Source: a virus
Strand: one strand, 5' to 3'
DNA length: 42,331 nucleotides
IMG/VR virus record: IMGVR_UViG_3300030202_001922
Span: 2,702 to 45,032 of that record
Shown here: in pieces, positions 30,601 through 39,691 of the stretch
Numbering within the stretch: the first letter of the stretch is position 1
Layout of the letters: each line of letters opens with the position of its first letter
Position numbers and translations under genes: made by a program
The notes under the pieces: model-generated
What the model saw: only the letters and a program-made list of their open reading frames with translations
The model's database searches: none
Told to the model about the DNA's origin: nothing

Positions 30601-31425
30601 TTAATTATTTAATCTTTTTTCAATATTAGAGTAAATCTCCATACCTTCATCAGTTTTAAACCAATGCGCTAAAGCAGTGTATGGGTGCTCTTCAAATGGT
30701 ATAACCATTAACTTTCTTCCATTAGAACCCCATAAAAAGTTTCTTTGATCAGAAGATAATCTTAGTATACCAGCTTCAACAGCTCTAATACCAAAGTTTC
30801 TTAACATTACGTTTTCATCATCCGCTAATTCTAAGAATAGTTTAGGGTTGTTACGAGCAAATACTAATAAATCTCTTCTAAGCTCTTTAGAACTCAACTT
30901 AGATACATTAGAACCTTTTTCAACACGCATGATAGCTTCTGCCATATCAATATCTACATTTCTAGCAGCTGTTAATGCATCTACTTGCATTTCTAAAATA
31001 TCTATTTCTTCTTCTGCTAATACAGCTGGCTTATACTCTTCGTAAATTTTATCTCTATGAGGATGATATAATGATAATAATTTTTGTAAAGTTTGTTTGT
31101 TTCTTGGAACGTGTAAACTTCCAGATCTAAATATAATATGCTCTAATCTTTGATCTCCAATCATTTCATCAACAAAAGGAGTTTTTTGGTTTTGACAATA
31201 TTTAAGTTCTCTTTCGTAACCTTTTTCTTCGTCAAAATAAAAAACACCAGCAGCTCTAATTGATCTAGAAAGTGGTTTTTTACCACCTTTTAAAATATAC
31301 AATCTATCTTTTATTTCCCACTCGTTTTTTGGTTTTGCTCTTTCTCTTGTTGTAGTTTCAATAACTACTTTTTCTTCTTGAATTTGAGGTTGTTCTACCT
31401 CAACTTTTTTTGTTTTCTTTGCCAT
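30601..31425 (-). CDS. Conserved protein downstream of capsid gene, unknown
   Basis: A 274-aa protein. A Lys/Glu-rich N-terminal arm (about 1-35) leads into a compact region: WEIKDRLYILKGGKKPLSRS, IRAAGVFYFDEEKGYERELK and a segment with RFSG-free SGSLHVPRNKQTLQKLLSLY. The C-terminal half is helical (EEIDILEMQVDALTAARNVD, LRRDLLVFARNNPKLFLELA) and ends in WFKTDEGMEIYSNIEKRLNN. I do not recognise an enzyme motif. It is the first gene after the capsid terminator and ahead of the ring proteins, so a capsid-completion or connector function is possible. The leader shares an A/T-rich ATTATATTATG end with the scaffold gene. It is a single reading frame with no frameshift. Confidence 0.6.
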   Translation of the reverse strand: MAKKTKKVEVEQPQIQEEKVVIETTTRERAKPKNEWEIKDRLYILKGGKKPLSRSIRAAGVFYFDEEKGYERELKYCQNQKTPFVDEMIGDQRLEHIIFRSGSLHVPRNKQTLQKLLSLYHPHRDKIYEEYKPAVLAEEEIDILEMQVDALTAARNVDIDMAEAIMRVEKGSNVSKLSSKELRRDLLVFARNNPKLFLELADDENVMLRNFGIRAVEAGILRLSSDQRNFLWGSNGRKLMVIPFEEHPYTALAHWFKTDEGMEIYSNIEKRLNN

Positions 31426-31445
31426 AATATAATATATAATAAAAT

Positions 31446-31480
31446 TAATAAAATAAAAGGCCGAGGCCGAAGCCCCGGTC
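31446..31480 (-). terminator. Rho-independent terminator after capsid gene
   Basis: Thirteen bases after the capsid stop, the transcript forms GACCGGGGC-UUCG-GCCUCGGCC: nine positions with one mismatch and one G-U pair, closed by the very stable C(UUCG)G tetraloop. It is followed directly by UUUUAUUUUAUU. This is the clearest terminator in the window and one of only two GC-rich islands between genes. Confidence 0.85.
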
Positions 31481-31493
31481 TTTTAAAAATTGT

Positions 31494-33011
31494 TTACGTT
31501 AATAACATAAAGTTATTAGCACCTTGTGTAACTAAACATCTTTCAGAAAGCATGTGGATTTCCATTGCGTCAAGTGCAGATGTAGCAGCACCAACTGAAC
31601 CAGTAACCCATGTTTTCATTTTTCTGTTATCAGCTTGAGAAGCTCTATAACGAACATGTAAGAAAGGACGTTTCATATTCCTTCCTAACATTTGGTCATA
31701 TACAGAAGATGTACCAGCTGGAATAAATACCCCTCTAATTGCATTAGCAGTATTAGCAGCATTAATACCTCCTCTTGTAGCTTTATCGTTTAAGTATCTA
31801 AAGTCAGACTTATAGAAGTCATAAGAACCTCTTCTGAAACCAGAGAAACCTAAGTTCAATGCCATATCTTCAGAGTTATCAAATACTCCGTAAGAAGTAC
31901 CACCAGCTCCGTAAGAATTCATTGCAGCTAACATATCGTCAATAGCAAGAGACGTAGCTCTATTAATAAACATCATGTTTTCTTCAATAGCACCTTGGTT
32001 ATCAAACTCAGCTAAGATAGCATCAAATTCAGCTAAATCATTAGGACCACCAGTAATACCAGAAGATTGGTTACCTCTTGTTTCAATAGCTTGGAATAAT
32101 CCCATTGTACCAACGTTTCCAATACCAGCAGATGAACCATCGATAAGGTTAGATCCATCAGCAACAGAAACAGCCTCATTCAGCTCAGCTTCTAACATTG
32201 ACATTTCTAAATAATCAGTAAAACGTGCTCTTGTATCAGCTTCAGCTTTTAAGTACCATAAGTAACCTGAAGTACCATCTTCAGCAGCAACTTCAACCCA
32301 ACCAATTCTAGAAGCATCAGAACCTGATACAGCGTAGTAATCTTTTAAGATAATTGGTTTGTTAGTAAAAGTTTTGAAAGATGGTTCGTTACCACCTCTT
32401 TGATCAGTATCAGCACCGTTTTGTCCAGCGCTAGTTGTATAACTACCACCTTTACCAAATTCAGAACCATAAACTAATATAGTTGTATCTTGTGTTCCAC
32501 CAGTAGTCGTTAAACCAGCAGTGTTTAAAGATGCAAAGTCGTAAGGTAATACGTCAATCATAGAACCTGTATCAGTAGCTTCAACAAGACACTTAACCAC
32601 ACCTTGAGAGTTTGCCACGATAACCGTGTCATTTACTCTAATACCGTGATCTGCACCCACGTCGTTTCCGTCGATATCAGTTTCAATTTCAATTTGTCCA
32701 CCAGATGCTGTACCACCAGTAGCACCTTCGATGTGACCTTTATAAGATAAGTGTAACCTACCTTGTTCAGACCAAACAACCTGATCGGATGTCATAGCCT
32801 CTTCAGCTCCTACTTGAGCAAGAAATCCTGATATAGTTCTGTTTCCAAAAACCTCAGCTTCTTGTTCCATAAGATCTGGCATGTATTGTTGTGCCCACCC
32901 CTGTGTAGCGGTAGACGTAAAATCGATATAGTTAGAAGCTAATGCTTGCGGTTTTGGCGCAAGTACACTGTTCAAACTACCGAAATTATTACTTCCTGCA
33001 GTAATTGCCAT
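31494..33011 (-). CDS. Major capsid protein
   Basis: A 505-aa protein starting MAITAGSNNFGSLNSVLAPK, with the next part PQALASNYIDFTSTATQGWA and MPDLMEQEAEVFGNRTISGF. It follows scaffold and portal genes, is mid-size for HK97-fold capsids, and has the mixed alpha/beta pattern expected of them, with an N-terminal arm, long helices (around 280-300 and 320-360) and a C-terminal MKTWVTGSVGAATSALDAME region. A beta-rich insertion near 105-175 (VNDTVIVANSQGVVKCLVEA) may be a surface domain. It is probably the main shell subunit. High expression is suggested by a strong terminator immediately downstream. The leader is A/T-only with no Shine-Dalgarno sequence. Confidence 0.85.
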   Translation of the reverse strand: MAITAGSNNFGSLNSVLAPKPQALASNYIDFTSTATQGWAQQYMPDLMEQEAEVFGNRTISGFLAQVGAEEAMTSDQVVWSEQGRLHLSYKGHIEGATGGTASGGQIEIETDIDGNDVGADHGIRVNDTVIVANSQGVVKCLVEATDTGSMIDVLPYDFASLNTAGLTTTGGTQDTTILVYGSEFGKGGSYTTSAGQNGADTDQRGGNEPSFKTFTNKPIILKDYYAVSGSDASRIGWVEVAAEDGTSGYLWYLKAEADTRARFTDYLEMSMLEAELNEAVSVADGSNLIDGSSAGIGNVGTMGLFQAIETRGNQSSGITGGPNDLAEFDAILAEFDNQGAIEENMMFINRATSLAIDDMLAAMNSYGAGGTSYGVFDNSEDMALNLGFSGFRRGSYDFYKSDFRYLNDKATRGGINAANTANAIRGVFIPAGTSSVYDQMLGRNMKRPFLHVRYRASQADNRKMKTWVTGSVGAATSALDAMEIHMLSERCLVTQGANNFMLLT

Positions 33012-33031
33012 TTTTTTAAATTTTTAAATTG

Positions 33032-34216
33032 TTATTTGTTTTTATTTTTAATCTTAAACTTAAAATCAGAAGAATTATCACCTAACACTTTAAACTTTAA
33101 ACCACCCGCTTTAATTTCACCATGACTTTGTCTTGGATCCATGTTAACGTTTTTGGCTTTAGCAACACTATTTTTCATAGCATCAGCTTTTCCTTGTTCA
33201 TAAAAATGTTTTGCAACAGCGTCTGCGTTCATAGCTGTATATAGAGATTTATGATAACCTTTAGCGTCTGTTAAAGCATTTTTCTTATCCAAAAACTTTT
33301 TGGTAAAATTGCTTATATCGCTTTGAGTATTTTTAATCTCTTCAGCATTGTTTACATTAAACCTATATTTTTTATCACCGACGTTATATTCAAAACCTTT
33401 GAACTTGTCGTTAAAAACCTGCTCGGTTTTTTGTGTAAAAATATCAGAGTTTCTTTTAACTGTTTTTTGAGTCTCTTCTGACTCCTTGTTATATCTATTA
33501 AAGAAATCTACAGCTTTCTGTTGTTCTGTTGTAAGTTTACTTCCAGCTTTAATATCTTCATAGTATTTGGACTTTTGCCCGTCCAGATGGCTTTTAGCGC
33601 TGGCAACTTGCTCTTTAAGCGCTAATTTTTTTCTTCTTACATCTCTTTCATCATCAACTTCTTCGTCGTAAGAGAATGTATCTTCCATAAGGAAGTTAAT
33701 TTCTTCATTATTTAAATGAGGTTTTGTCTGCTTATAAAATTCATATAATAGATTTTTATCATCTAACTTTGAATAATCTTGATTAAGTTTAACATAGTCA
33801 TTTAAATCTCCACCAGTATCTTCCATAAAGTCCATTAACTTTTGAATATTTTCTGGTATTGGTTTTCCAGTAGCTTCAGCTTCAGCAATAGCTTCTTCAA
33901 TTTGCTCTTCTGCTTCTGCAACTTCTTCTTCAGTAGAATCTTCAGTAATTTCTTCTAATACTGGAGTTTCTTGTGCTTGTGCTTCCGGTTGTATTTCTTC
34001 TTGTTCTTGTGTGGGCTCGGCATTTTCAGACTCTGCAACCACTCCGCTGTCGTCAGCGTTATCTTCTTTAGTTTCATTTTCTTTTGGTATTGGTGGTTTA
34101 CTCATATCTACTTTTATAACATTATCGTTACCTGCAGATTCAAATTTACTTTCATCAACTTGTTCAGTTGTTTCTTGTGTAGTTTCTTCAACTACTTGTT
34201 CATCTTTTTCTTCCAT
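33032..34216 (-). CDS. Scaffolding protein
   Basis: A 394-aa, very acidic, low-complexity protein between portal and capsid genes. Residues 1-130 are Glu/Gln/Thr-rich with little order (EEQVVEETTQETTEQ-like). The middle and C-terminal parts (from about 200) are long charged helices, typical of coiled-coil scaffolds. The C-terminus is strongly basic (FKVLGDNSSDFKFKIKNKNK), as in scaffolds that bind the capsid's acidic face. Residues 25-31, FESAGND, recur exactly at the C-terminus of the portal. The role is to direct procapsid assembly and leave. Acidic N-terminus, basic C-terminus and position all fit, though sequence alone cannot exclude a fused protease. Confidence 0.75.
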   Translation of the reverse strand: MEEKDEQVVEETTQETTEQVDESKFESAGNDNVIKVDMSKPPIPKENETKEDNADDSGVVAESENAEPTQEQEEIQPEAQAQETPVLEEITEDSTEEEVAEAEEQIEEAIAEAEATGKPIPENIQKLMDFMEDTGGDLNDYVKLNQDYSKLDDKNLLYEFYKQTKPHLNNEEINFLMEDTFSYDEEVDDERDVRRKKLALKEQVASAKSHLDGQKSKYYEDIKAGSKLTTEQQKAVDFFNRYNKESEETQKTVKRNSDIFTQKTEQVFNDKFKGFEYNVGDKKYRFNVNNAEEIKNTQSDISNFTKKFLDKKNALTDAKGYHKSLYTAMNADAVAKHFYEQGKADAMKNSVAKAKNVNMDPRQSHGEIKAGGLKFKVLGDNSSDFKFKIKNKNK

Positions 34217-34244
34217 AATATAATATAATAATAATTAATAAATT

Positions 34245-36662
34245 TTAACTAGGTTCAAACGATCCTAAATCAAATCCTCCACTTAATATATCATTACCAG
34301 CAGATTCAAAGTTTTTAGGTGGTTTTCCACTTTTTCTTTGTTCAATCATTTCACTTTGTTGAGATGCTTGAATTTTTGTTCTTTCGTCTTTTCTATCTTC
34401 TTTTTGTTTTTCTCTTTCTTTTATCCCATCAACTTCAACACCTTTAAGTTGCATGTTATATTGAAACTCAAGTTCCATTAATTCTTTTTTAAGCTGTGCT
34501 TCTTGTGATAGTTTTTGAGACTCTAATTGAGATTTTAATTGCTCTAACTGAACCTTTGTTTGTGTTAAAGCTTGATCTTTTTCTATTTCAGCTTGAGTAG
34601 CAGCTTGCGCCGCTTGAGTATTAGATTGTGTTTGAGCTTGGATATTTTCCATTTGCATCTCTCTATCTCTTTGCTGCTTTCTAGATCTTCTTATTTTTAA
34701 TAATTGATTTGAAAGTTTTACATTTTTTATTTCTCTTATATCAATAGCATCTTCTAACTCTATACTTTGCTGCTGTAAAGCCATTTGAATATTATTTTCT
34801 AATTTAGCTTTTTCTTCATCATCTGGTGTTAAATCAATAAATATACCAAAATCATATAAATGTAAATTACTTATTTCTTCTAACGTAGCCATATTATGAC
34901 CACCAATAGACTGCATGAAAGCATCTTTTGTAGGAGAGTATTCTATAATATCAGATATTCTAAGTGATAAACACTCAGCTGTTTCTGCTGTTAAAAATAA
35001 TCCAGCTTGTAATATATGTCTAGTAGCTGTATTTGAATTTGCTGCTGCTATTTTTTGTACACCAACTAAAGCGTTTTTATCTGGAGTACTACCATCTCTA
35101 GCTTCGTTTAATCCGGTTACATCTCTAATCATTTGCATATAGTAGTTATAGTTACCTATTAAAGCTTGCATTTTACTACCACCAGAACCAGATGTTATTT
35201 CTTGAATAGGTATTTTACCTGGGTTCATATCACCATCAGAAGTAAAACTTCTACCAATAACAGATCCTGTTTGGAAAAACATGTTTAAAGCTTCTTGTGG
35301 ATTATAGTTAGTTCCATTACCTAAGTCTACTTCAGCTAAACCATCAGCGTCTAGATAAACACCATCAGGAACCATACGAGATAATACTTGTTGAAGTTTT
35401 AAATGTGTTAACTGTATCATATCAGCAAAACCTGTTATACGTTTTACTAACGAATCAATTTTACCGTTATACATTCTAGGTGCTACTATAGAATAGTTCA
35501 TTTTAACTTTAGTAAAATCACTTTTAGGACGCATCATATTTTTTGACATTTCCCATTTAAGTAGTTTATTACTACCTAATACCATAACTCCATCATAAAG
35601 TGTTTCTATAGATCTTAACATTCTACTATATCCACCTTCTTTATCTTGCGGTGGATTAAACGAGTCATCTTTAGGTATAATTTTATCAGCACCAGTAGCT
35701 GTTTCTTTTACTTTATATACTTCATTCATATAAGTTTTATAGTTAAAGTATAAAACCTGTATAGTGTTATTATCTTCTTTATCTACAGAATACCTTGTAT
35801 TGTAATTATCTTTGTTGTAAGATTTGTTTTTTATTATATCGTCAAGATCACTTTCTGTTAAATGAGGAAATTGTTTTGCTAACTCATTTATTGGAATAGA
35901 TTTAATTTCTCCAACATAATATATATCATCAAAATAAGGTGAATCAGTATAAGAATAAACTAAATTAGCAGGATCAACATAATCTATAACAACACCTTCA
36001 GATGTATTAAAAGAAGTTTTAACAGCTCCAATACCAAGAACAGTAAGATCGTAATAAAACCTTTTCTTTATTAATTCATAATTACTACCTTCAAATAATA
36101 CGTTTAACGCTTGTTCTTCAGCAATTTCAATAGCTTGCTTATATGTTAACTGCATATGTAACTCAGCCTCTTCAGTAGTTTCGGGCATATCATCTACATT
36201 ACTTTCAGTTAAATCTATACCAAATCCAGCAGCGTAAGTATCAAAATCCCTCATTCTTATATCTGCCATCATTGCCTCTGCATAATCTGTTCTTTGTTTC
36301 ATACCAAAGGGATCTTGAGAATAAGCTTTTATATCGTAAGTTCTTTCTGCAATACCATTAACAACTATGTCAACAAATTTAGATATAATTGGAACAGGCT
36401 TCCAGTCTAAATTTAAATAGGACAAATCACCGTTTATAGATAACTCATCCTTATATTTTTGTATAGACTGCTCGCCTCTAGCGTACAATCTTAAATCGTG
36501 AAAATTGGTTTGATTAGATCTATATTTACTAGTACTTCTATCATTATTGAACCACTCTTGTTCTATAGCTTTACCTACTTTCAAACCATAATCGTAGCTT
36601 AGCTTTTCAGCATCGCTTACGGTTTGTTTTGGAAAATAACTTTTAATGCCAGACTCTGCCAT
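34245..36662 (-). CDS. Portal protein
   Basis: An 805-aa protein directly downstream of the terminase. Residues 1-130 contain the pattern WKPVPIISKFVDIVVNGIAE, then the body with YDLTVLGIGAVKTSFNTSEG and VIDYVDPANLVYSYTDSPYF, which is typical of podovirus-type portals, where a dodecamer forms the DNA channel. The middle has PKSDFTKVKMNYSIVAPRMY. Residues 640-780 form a long Gln/Glu/Lys-rich coiled coil (AQTQSNTQAAQAATQAEIEK), likely the crown or C-terminal barrel. It ends with FESAGNDILSGGFDLGSFEP, whose FESAGND copy matches the scaffold. Length of about 800 aa agrees with crAss-like and large podovirus portals. Confidence 0.85.
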   Translation of the reverse strand: MAESGIKSYFPKQTVSDAEKLSYDYGLKVGKAIEQEWFNNDRSTSKYRSNQTNFHDLRLYARGEQSIQKYKDELSINGDLSYLNLDWKPVPIISKFVDIVVNGIAERTYDIKAYSQDPFGMKQRTDYAEAMMADIRMRDFDTYAAGFGIDLTESNVDDMPETTEEAELHMQLTYKQAIEIAEEQALNVLFEGSNYELIKKRFYYDLTVLGIGAVKTSFNTSEGVVIDYVDPANLVYSYTDSPYFDDIYYVGEIKSIPINELAKQFPHLTESDLDDIIKNKSYNKDNYNTRYSVDKEDNNTIQVLYFNYKTYMNEVYKVKETATGADKIIPKDDSFNPPQDKEGGYSRMLRSIETLYDGVMVLGSNKLLKWEMSKNMMRPKSDFTKVKMNYSIVAPRMYNGKIDSLVKRITGFADMIQLTHLKLQQVLSRMVPDGVYLDADGLAEVDLGNGTNYNPQEALNMFFQTGSVIGRSFTSDGDMNPGKIPIQEITSGSGGSKMQALIGNYNYYMQMIRDVTGLNEARDGSTPDKNALVGVQKIAAANSNTATRHILQAGLFLTAETAECLSLRISDIIEYSPTKDAFMQSIGGHNMATLEEISNLHLYDFGIFIDLTPDDEEKAKLENNIQMALQQQSIELEDAIDIREIKNVKLSNQLLKIRRSRKQQRDREMQMENIQAQTQSNTQAAQAATQAEIEKDQALTQTKVQLEQLKSQLESQKLSQEAQLKKELMELEFQYNMQLKGVEVDGIKEREKQKEDRKDERTKIQASQQSEMIEQRKSGKPPKNFESAGNDILSGGFDLGSFEPS

Positions 36663-36667
36663 ATTTA

Positions 36668-38881
36668 TTATTTGATTATTTGTGAATTACTCCCAGTATT
36701 ACTATACTTAGAGATGTTTATATTTAGTTTAGGTTTTTCAACCTTAGCGTTTGGTGCGTATAAATGCCTATTGTTAGCCATAATAGCTAAACCAGAACTT
36801 ATAGACGCATCAAACTTTGTTCTTTTATTTATGTCAAACCTACTCCAATCATTTAATAATTCATTAAAATATAGGTCTCCAAATGTTCCGTCTTGTCTCA
36901 TGCCAACGTGATCTTGTATATACATTTCAATTGCAGCTGCATGAGCTTGTTTTATATCTTCACTAGAGTTAGGTATACCACCGACTTCTTTTTCTGCTAC
37001 AGATAATTTATTCCATATTTTATCTGGTCTATTCATAGAAAATCCTCTATATCCTCTTCTTCTTAAATAGTACAGTAATCTAGGTTTATTATTTTCTGCG
37101 AGTATTGGCATACCATAAAACACTAATGCCATTAAAACATCTTCAAAAAATATTTCAGCCGTAGGTGGTCTTGATAAGTATTCTAAAAAGAAACTATTCG
37201 CAGGAGCGTCCTCCATACTAAACCTGGTTAAGCCGTGCAAAGCTCCTTTTGATCCTTGTCCATCTACGGTCCCTGATATATCATAAGAGTCACAACCAAA
37301 TGCTCCCATGTGTTCGTTACCAGGGTATTTTATACCATTTTTTAATACCACTCTATTCTGTAGTTGTTGAGATGGTACCCAACTAACTTTAAATCTTCCT
37401 TTTGCATCTGGATAAAATATAACTTGAGAATCTTTAACACCATTAACCCATTGAAAGTTACCAGTTGTAAGTCCTAATGTTCTAGACATTTCTTCGTTAT
37501 AATCTATCTGCTCGTATATTTTTAATAAGTTAAATATACTATTTTTAGTTTCATCACGGAAAGCATGCTCCGTTGTTCTTGGAAATTGGCGGTAAAACTC
37601 ATTTAAAGCATCTTGATCGTCTTTTAAACCATCAGCTTCGTTTTGCCAACTATCTATTACACCTACATCTATTAGTTCACCGTCTGGCGCAAGTCTGTCG
37701 ATATCAGGAGTATTAAAGACTGGAATTCCATACTCGTCAATAAATCCTTCGTAGTTCCATTCCATTGGGATAAAAAGAGAGTATAGTCCAGACTTTGTCT
37801 GACCATTTCTATTTCTTTTTGTGACATCTGAGGCATTGTATAGTTTTTTAAAATTTTCTCCACCTTTATCTAAAGCATTTGAAGTTGAGCCCATCATACA
37901 TTTACCAACTATTCTACTACCTAATCGTAAACATGTTTTTGTAACTCTCCAGTTATTTAAAATATTATCAGGTCTTTCCCATTTACCACTTTCATCGTGT
38001 ACTAATAAATTTAACTTTTCACCATCATAACTATTATCTCCAGTATTTTTCCAGTCTATAGTTGTATCTAACCCCTGTATATCTTCAAGTTTTTCGTTAG
38101 TTGTAATTTTCTTTCTTGTAAACTTACTTGCTGGTACTCTATAGGCTAATTCTGATTTTGGCCTATCCATACCATCTTGTATCGGTTTAAAAAAGAAAGG
38201 GTAGTTTATACTTATAGGAACTACTTTGTCAGTAAACATCTTCTTGGCATCTGCACCTGTTTTAGATAAGATACCATATCTACTATCACTTGCTAAAGTA
38301 GCTAAATTAACTGTTTCTGCAGATGACATAAACGAAAAGCCTGAACGCCTGTTCTTTAAATAACAAATACCATAACATCGTTTATCTGCTTTACAAGCCT
38401 CCCAAAACAAAAAGAATAATCTATTTGATTCTCTAAAGTCTGGAGCTCCAACATCTATTTTGCTCCATTGTAAATACATATAATGCGCACCTACTATATA
38501 AGTTGGTTTATTATTATTCATAAACCAAAAACCTTCATCTCTTCTTTTAAACTCTTCGTCTATATAATCGAACCATTGATCTTTTTGTTCTTCTGGGTAA
38601 GATCTCCAATCAAATATATTTTTTATTTTATTTAACTCTTCAGGATACTTTTGTTTTACCCATTTATTTTTGGGGTGCACGTACACTCCTTTTGGTTCCA
38701 ACGGCAAGCCAATTCGCAAACCTTGGATTTCATAGATTTTACCAATTTTTCCCGTTTTAGAGATAACCACAATATCATGCTCTTTATCATATCCATATTT
38801 CCATTTTTTACCCTTGTTAAGTCTACTTATTGTAGTTTTCTTAACAGGTTCGATTATTTTATATAAAGTTTGTTCGTACAT
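36668..38881 (-). CDS. terL: Terminase large subunit
   Basis: A 737-aa DNA-packaging motor protein. The ATPase half shows a diverged Walker A region at about 174-183 (YLKNRRSGFS), a Walker B at 291-297 (LLVHDES, with D296 and E297) and a coupling motif MMGSTS at 329-334. The nuclease half has AFGCDSYDISGT with D531, a further acidic/Asn region near 596-599 (ENNK), and a late Asp in KFDASISSGLA (D691), consistent with an RNase H-like triad. The start ATG overlaps the stop of the small upstream gene as TAATG. It is longer than T4-like gp17 (about 610 aa), fitting terminases of crAss-like or marine Bacteroidota phages. It pumps DNA into the procapsid and cuts it, with the portal gene following five bases later. 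Confidence 0.9.
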   Translation of the reverse strand: MYEQTLYKIIEPVKKTTISRLNKGKKWKYGYDKEHDIVVISKTGKIGKIYEIQGLRIGLPLEPKGVYVHPKNKWVKQKYPEELNKIKNIFDWRSYPEEQKDQWFDYIDEEFKRRDEGFWFMNNNKPTYIVGAHYMYLQWSKIDVGAPDFRESNRLFFLFWEACKADKRCYGICYLKNRRSGFSFMSSAETVNLATLASDSRYGILSKTGADAKKMFTDKVVPISINYPFFFKPIQDGMDRPKSELAYRVPASKFTRKKITTNEKLEDIQGLDTTIDWKNTGDNSYDGEKLNLLVHDESGKWERPDNILNNWRVTKTCLRLGSRIVGKCMMGSTSNALDKGGENFKKLYNASDVTKRNRNGQTKSGLYSLFIPMEWNYEGFIDEYGIPVFNTPDIDRLAPDGELIDVGVIDSWQNEADGLKDDQDALNEFYRQFPRTTEHAFRDETKNSIFNLLKIYEQIDYNEEMSRTLGLTTGNFQWVNGVKDSQVIFYPDAKGRFKVSWVPSQQLQNRVVLKNGIKYPGNEHMGAFGCDSYDISGTVDGQGSKGALHGLTRFSMEDAPANSFFLEYLSRPPTAEIFFEDVLMALVFYGMPILAENNKPRLLYYLRRRGYRGFSMNRPDKIWNKLSVAEKEVGGIPNSSEDIKQAHAAAIEMYIQDHVGMRQDGTFGDLYFNELLNDWSRFDINKRTKFDASISSGLAIMANNRHLYAPNAKVEKPKLNINISKYSNTGSNSQIIK

Positions 38882-39156
38882 TACTTAGATCTTCCTTCTG
38901 CAAATCCTTTGAATACTCTTTCTTTCTTTTTTTCAGACGTTTTACCTTCCAAAAGGTTTTCTTCTTCTTGTATTCTATTGAGTATTTCAAATGCGTCAAA
39001 TATAGCTAATTTTTTAGTAGCTGCGGCGTTCTTTAATCTATCTGCTGATATATCATCGTCTGAATCAACGATTGCTTCTTTTGCTACTTTAATCAGCTCT
39101 TCAACTGCCTTGTGTCCAGCTTGGATTATATTCTTCTTCGTCTCCTTGATATTCAT
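38881..39156 (-). CDS. Possible terminase small subunit
   Basis: A 91-aa, largely helical, charged protein immediately upstream of terL and coupled to it by a TAATG overlap. It begins MNIKETKKNIIQAGHKAVEE and ends EKKKERVFKGFAEGRSK. Small subunits of terminases are often short helical DNA-binding proteins encoded just before the large subunit, so position and composition suggest that role. No helix-turn-helix is certain. Its start lies inside the end of the 196-aa gene, a 56-base overlap, and I see no later ATG in the first part of the frame. Confidence in function is low, while the reading frame is credible. Confidence 0.5.
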   Translation of the reverse strand: MNIKETKKNIIQAGHKAVEELIKVAKEAIVDSDDDISADRLKNAAATKKLAIFDAFEILNRIQEEENLLEGKTSEKKKERVFKGFAEGRSK

Positions 39157-39691
39157 ATTTGATTGTAATTAAATTTGATAAAACTCGATATAGTCTTTCA
39201 CCATCTACTATAAATTCAGATTCAGTTTTTGGTTTATAACCTATTAAATCTTTAACTTTTACTGTACCGTCTGAATACTTAACAATACCTTGTAAAGGTT
39301 TTTCACATTCAGTATTAAACTGATCTATAGCTTTTAAAGGTTTTATAAAACAATAACCTTTTGGAGCTTTCCACTCATCATCTCTTTTGTATAAAAAAAT
39401 TTGATCATGATTTATAAAATATGTAGACTCATTAAAATAAGATCTACTATTTTTTTCAATGCCTTTAACGTTATGCCATCTACGAAAAACATTGTGATGT
39501 ATTATAACTGTATCTCCTGGTTTTATATTTGTATTACCAATAATTGGAGTTGATATAACAACAGCTTCTCTATTAACATATTGATGGTTAAAAATCTCTG
39601 TATTAAGAATTAACTCTCCGCCATCTAGTTTTTTAGTATTATTATATCTTTCTCCTTTTGGCCTTACAACAAAGTTGTAAACGCTTTTCAT
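39101..39691 (-). CDS. GroES-like double-domain protein
   Basis: A 196-aa protein that looks like two GroES/Cpn10-type units. The first (about 1-100) has VYNFVVRPKGERYNNTKKLD, GGELILNTE, AVVISTPIIG, IKPGDTVIIHHNVFRRWHNV and a final YFINHDQIFLYK strand, matching the order of Cpn10 strands including the GD-V-hydrophobic motif. The second (about 105-185) has PKGYCFIKPLKAI, LQGIVKYSDG, DLIGYKPKTESEFIVDGERL and NLITIKYEYQ. A phage co-chaperonin, as in T4 gp31, would help fold the capsid through the host GroEL. The mobile-loop region between the first strands is present but not recognisable as IVL. It starts in a TAATG overlap with the 73-aa gene. A non-chaperonin use of the fold is possible. Confidence 0.5.
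   Translation of the reverse strand: MKSVYNFVVRPKGERYNNTKKLDGGELILNTEIFNHQYVNREAVVISTPIIGNTNIKPGDTVIIHHNVFRRWHNVKGIEKNSRSYFNESTYFINHDQIFLYKRDDEWKAPKGYCFIKPLKAIDQFNTECEKPLQGIVKYSDGTVKVKDLIGYKPKTESEFIVDGERLYRVLSNLITIKYEYQGDEEEYNPSWTQGS

Noticed and set aside
31378-31638. Plus-strand open frame across the capsid gene end and terminator
   Set aside because: It is antisense to two well supported genes, runs through the terminator hairpin, and its product has no recognisable pattern.
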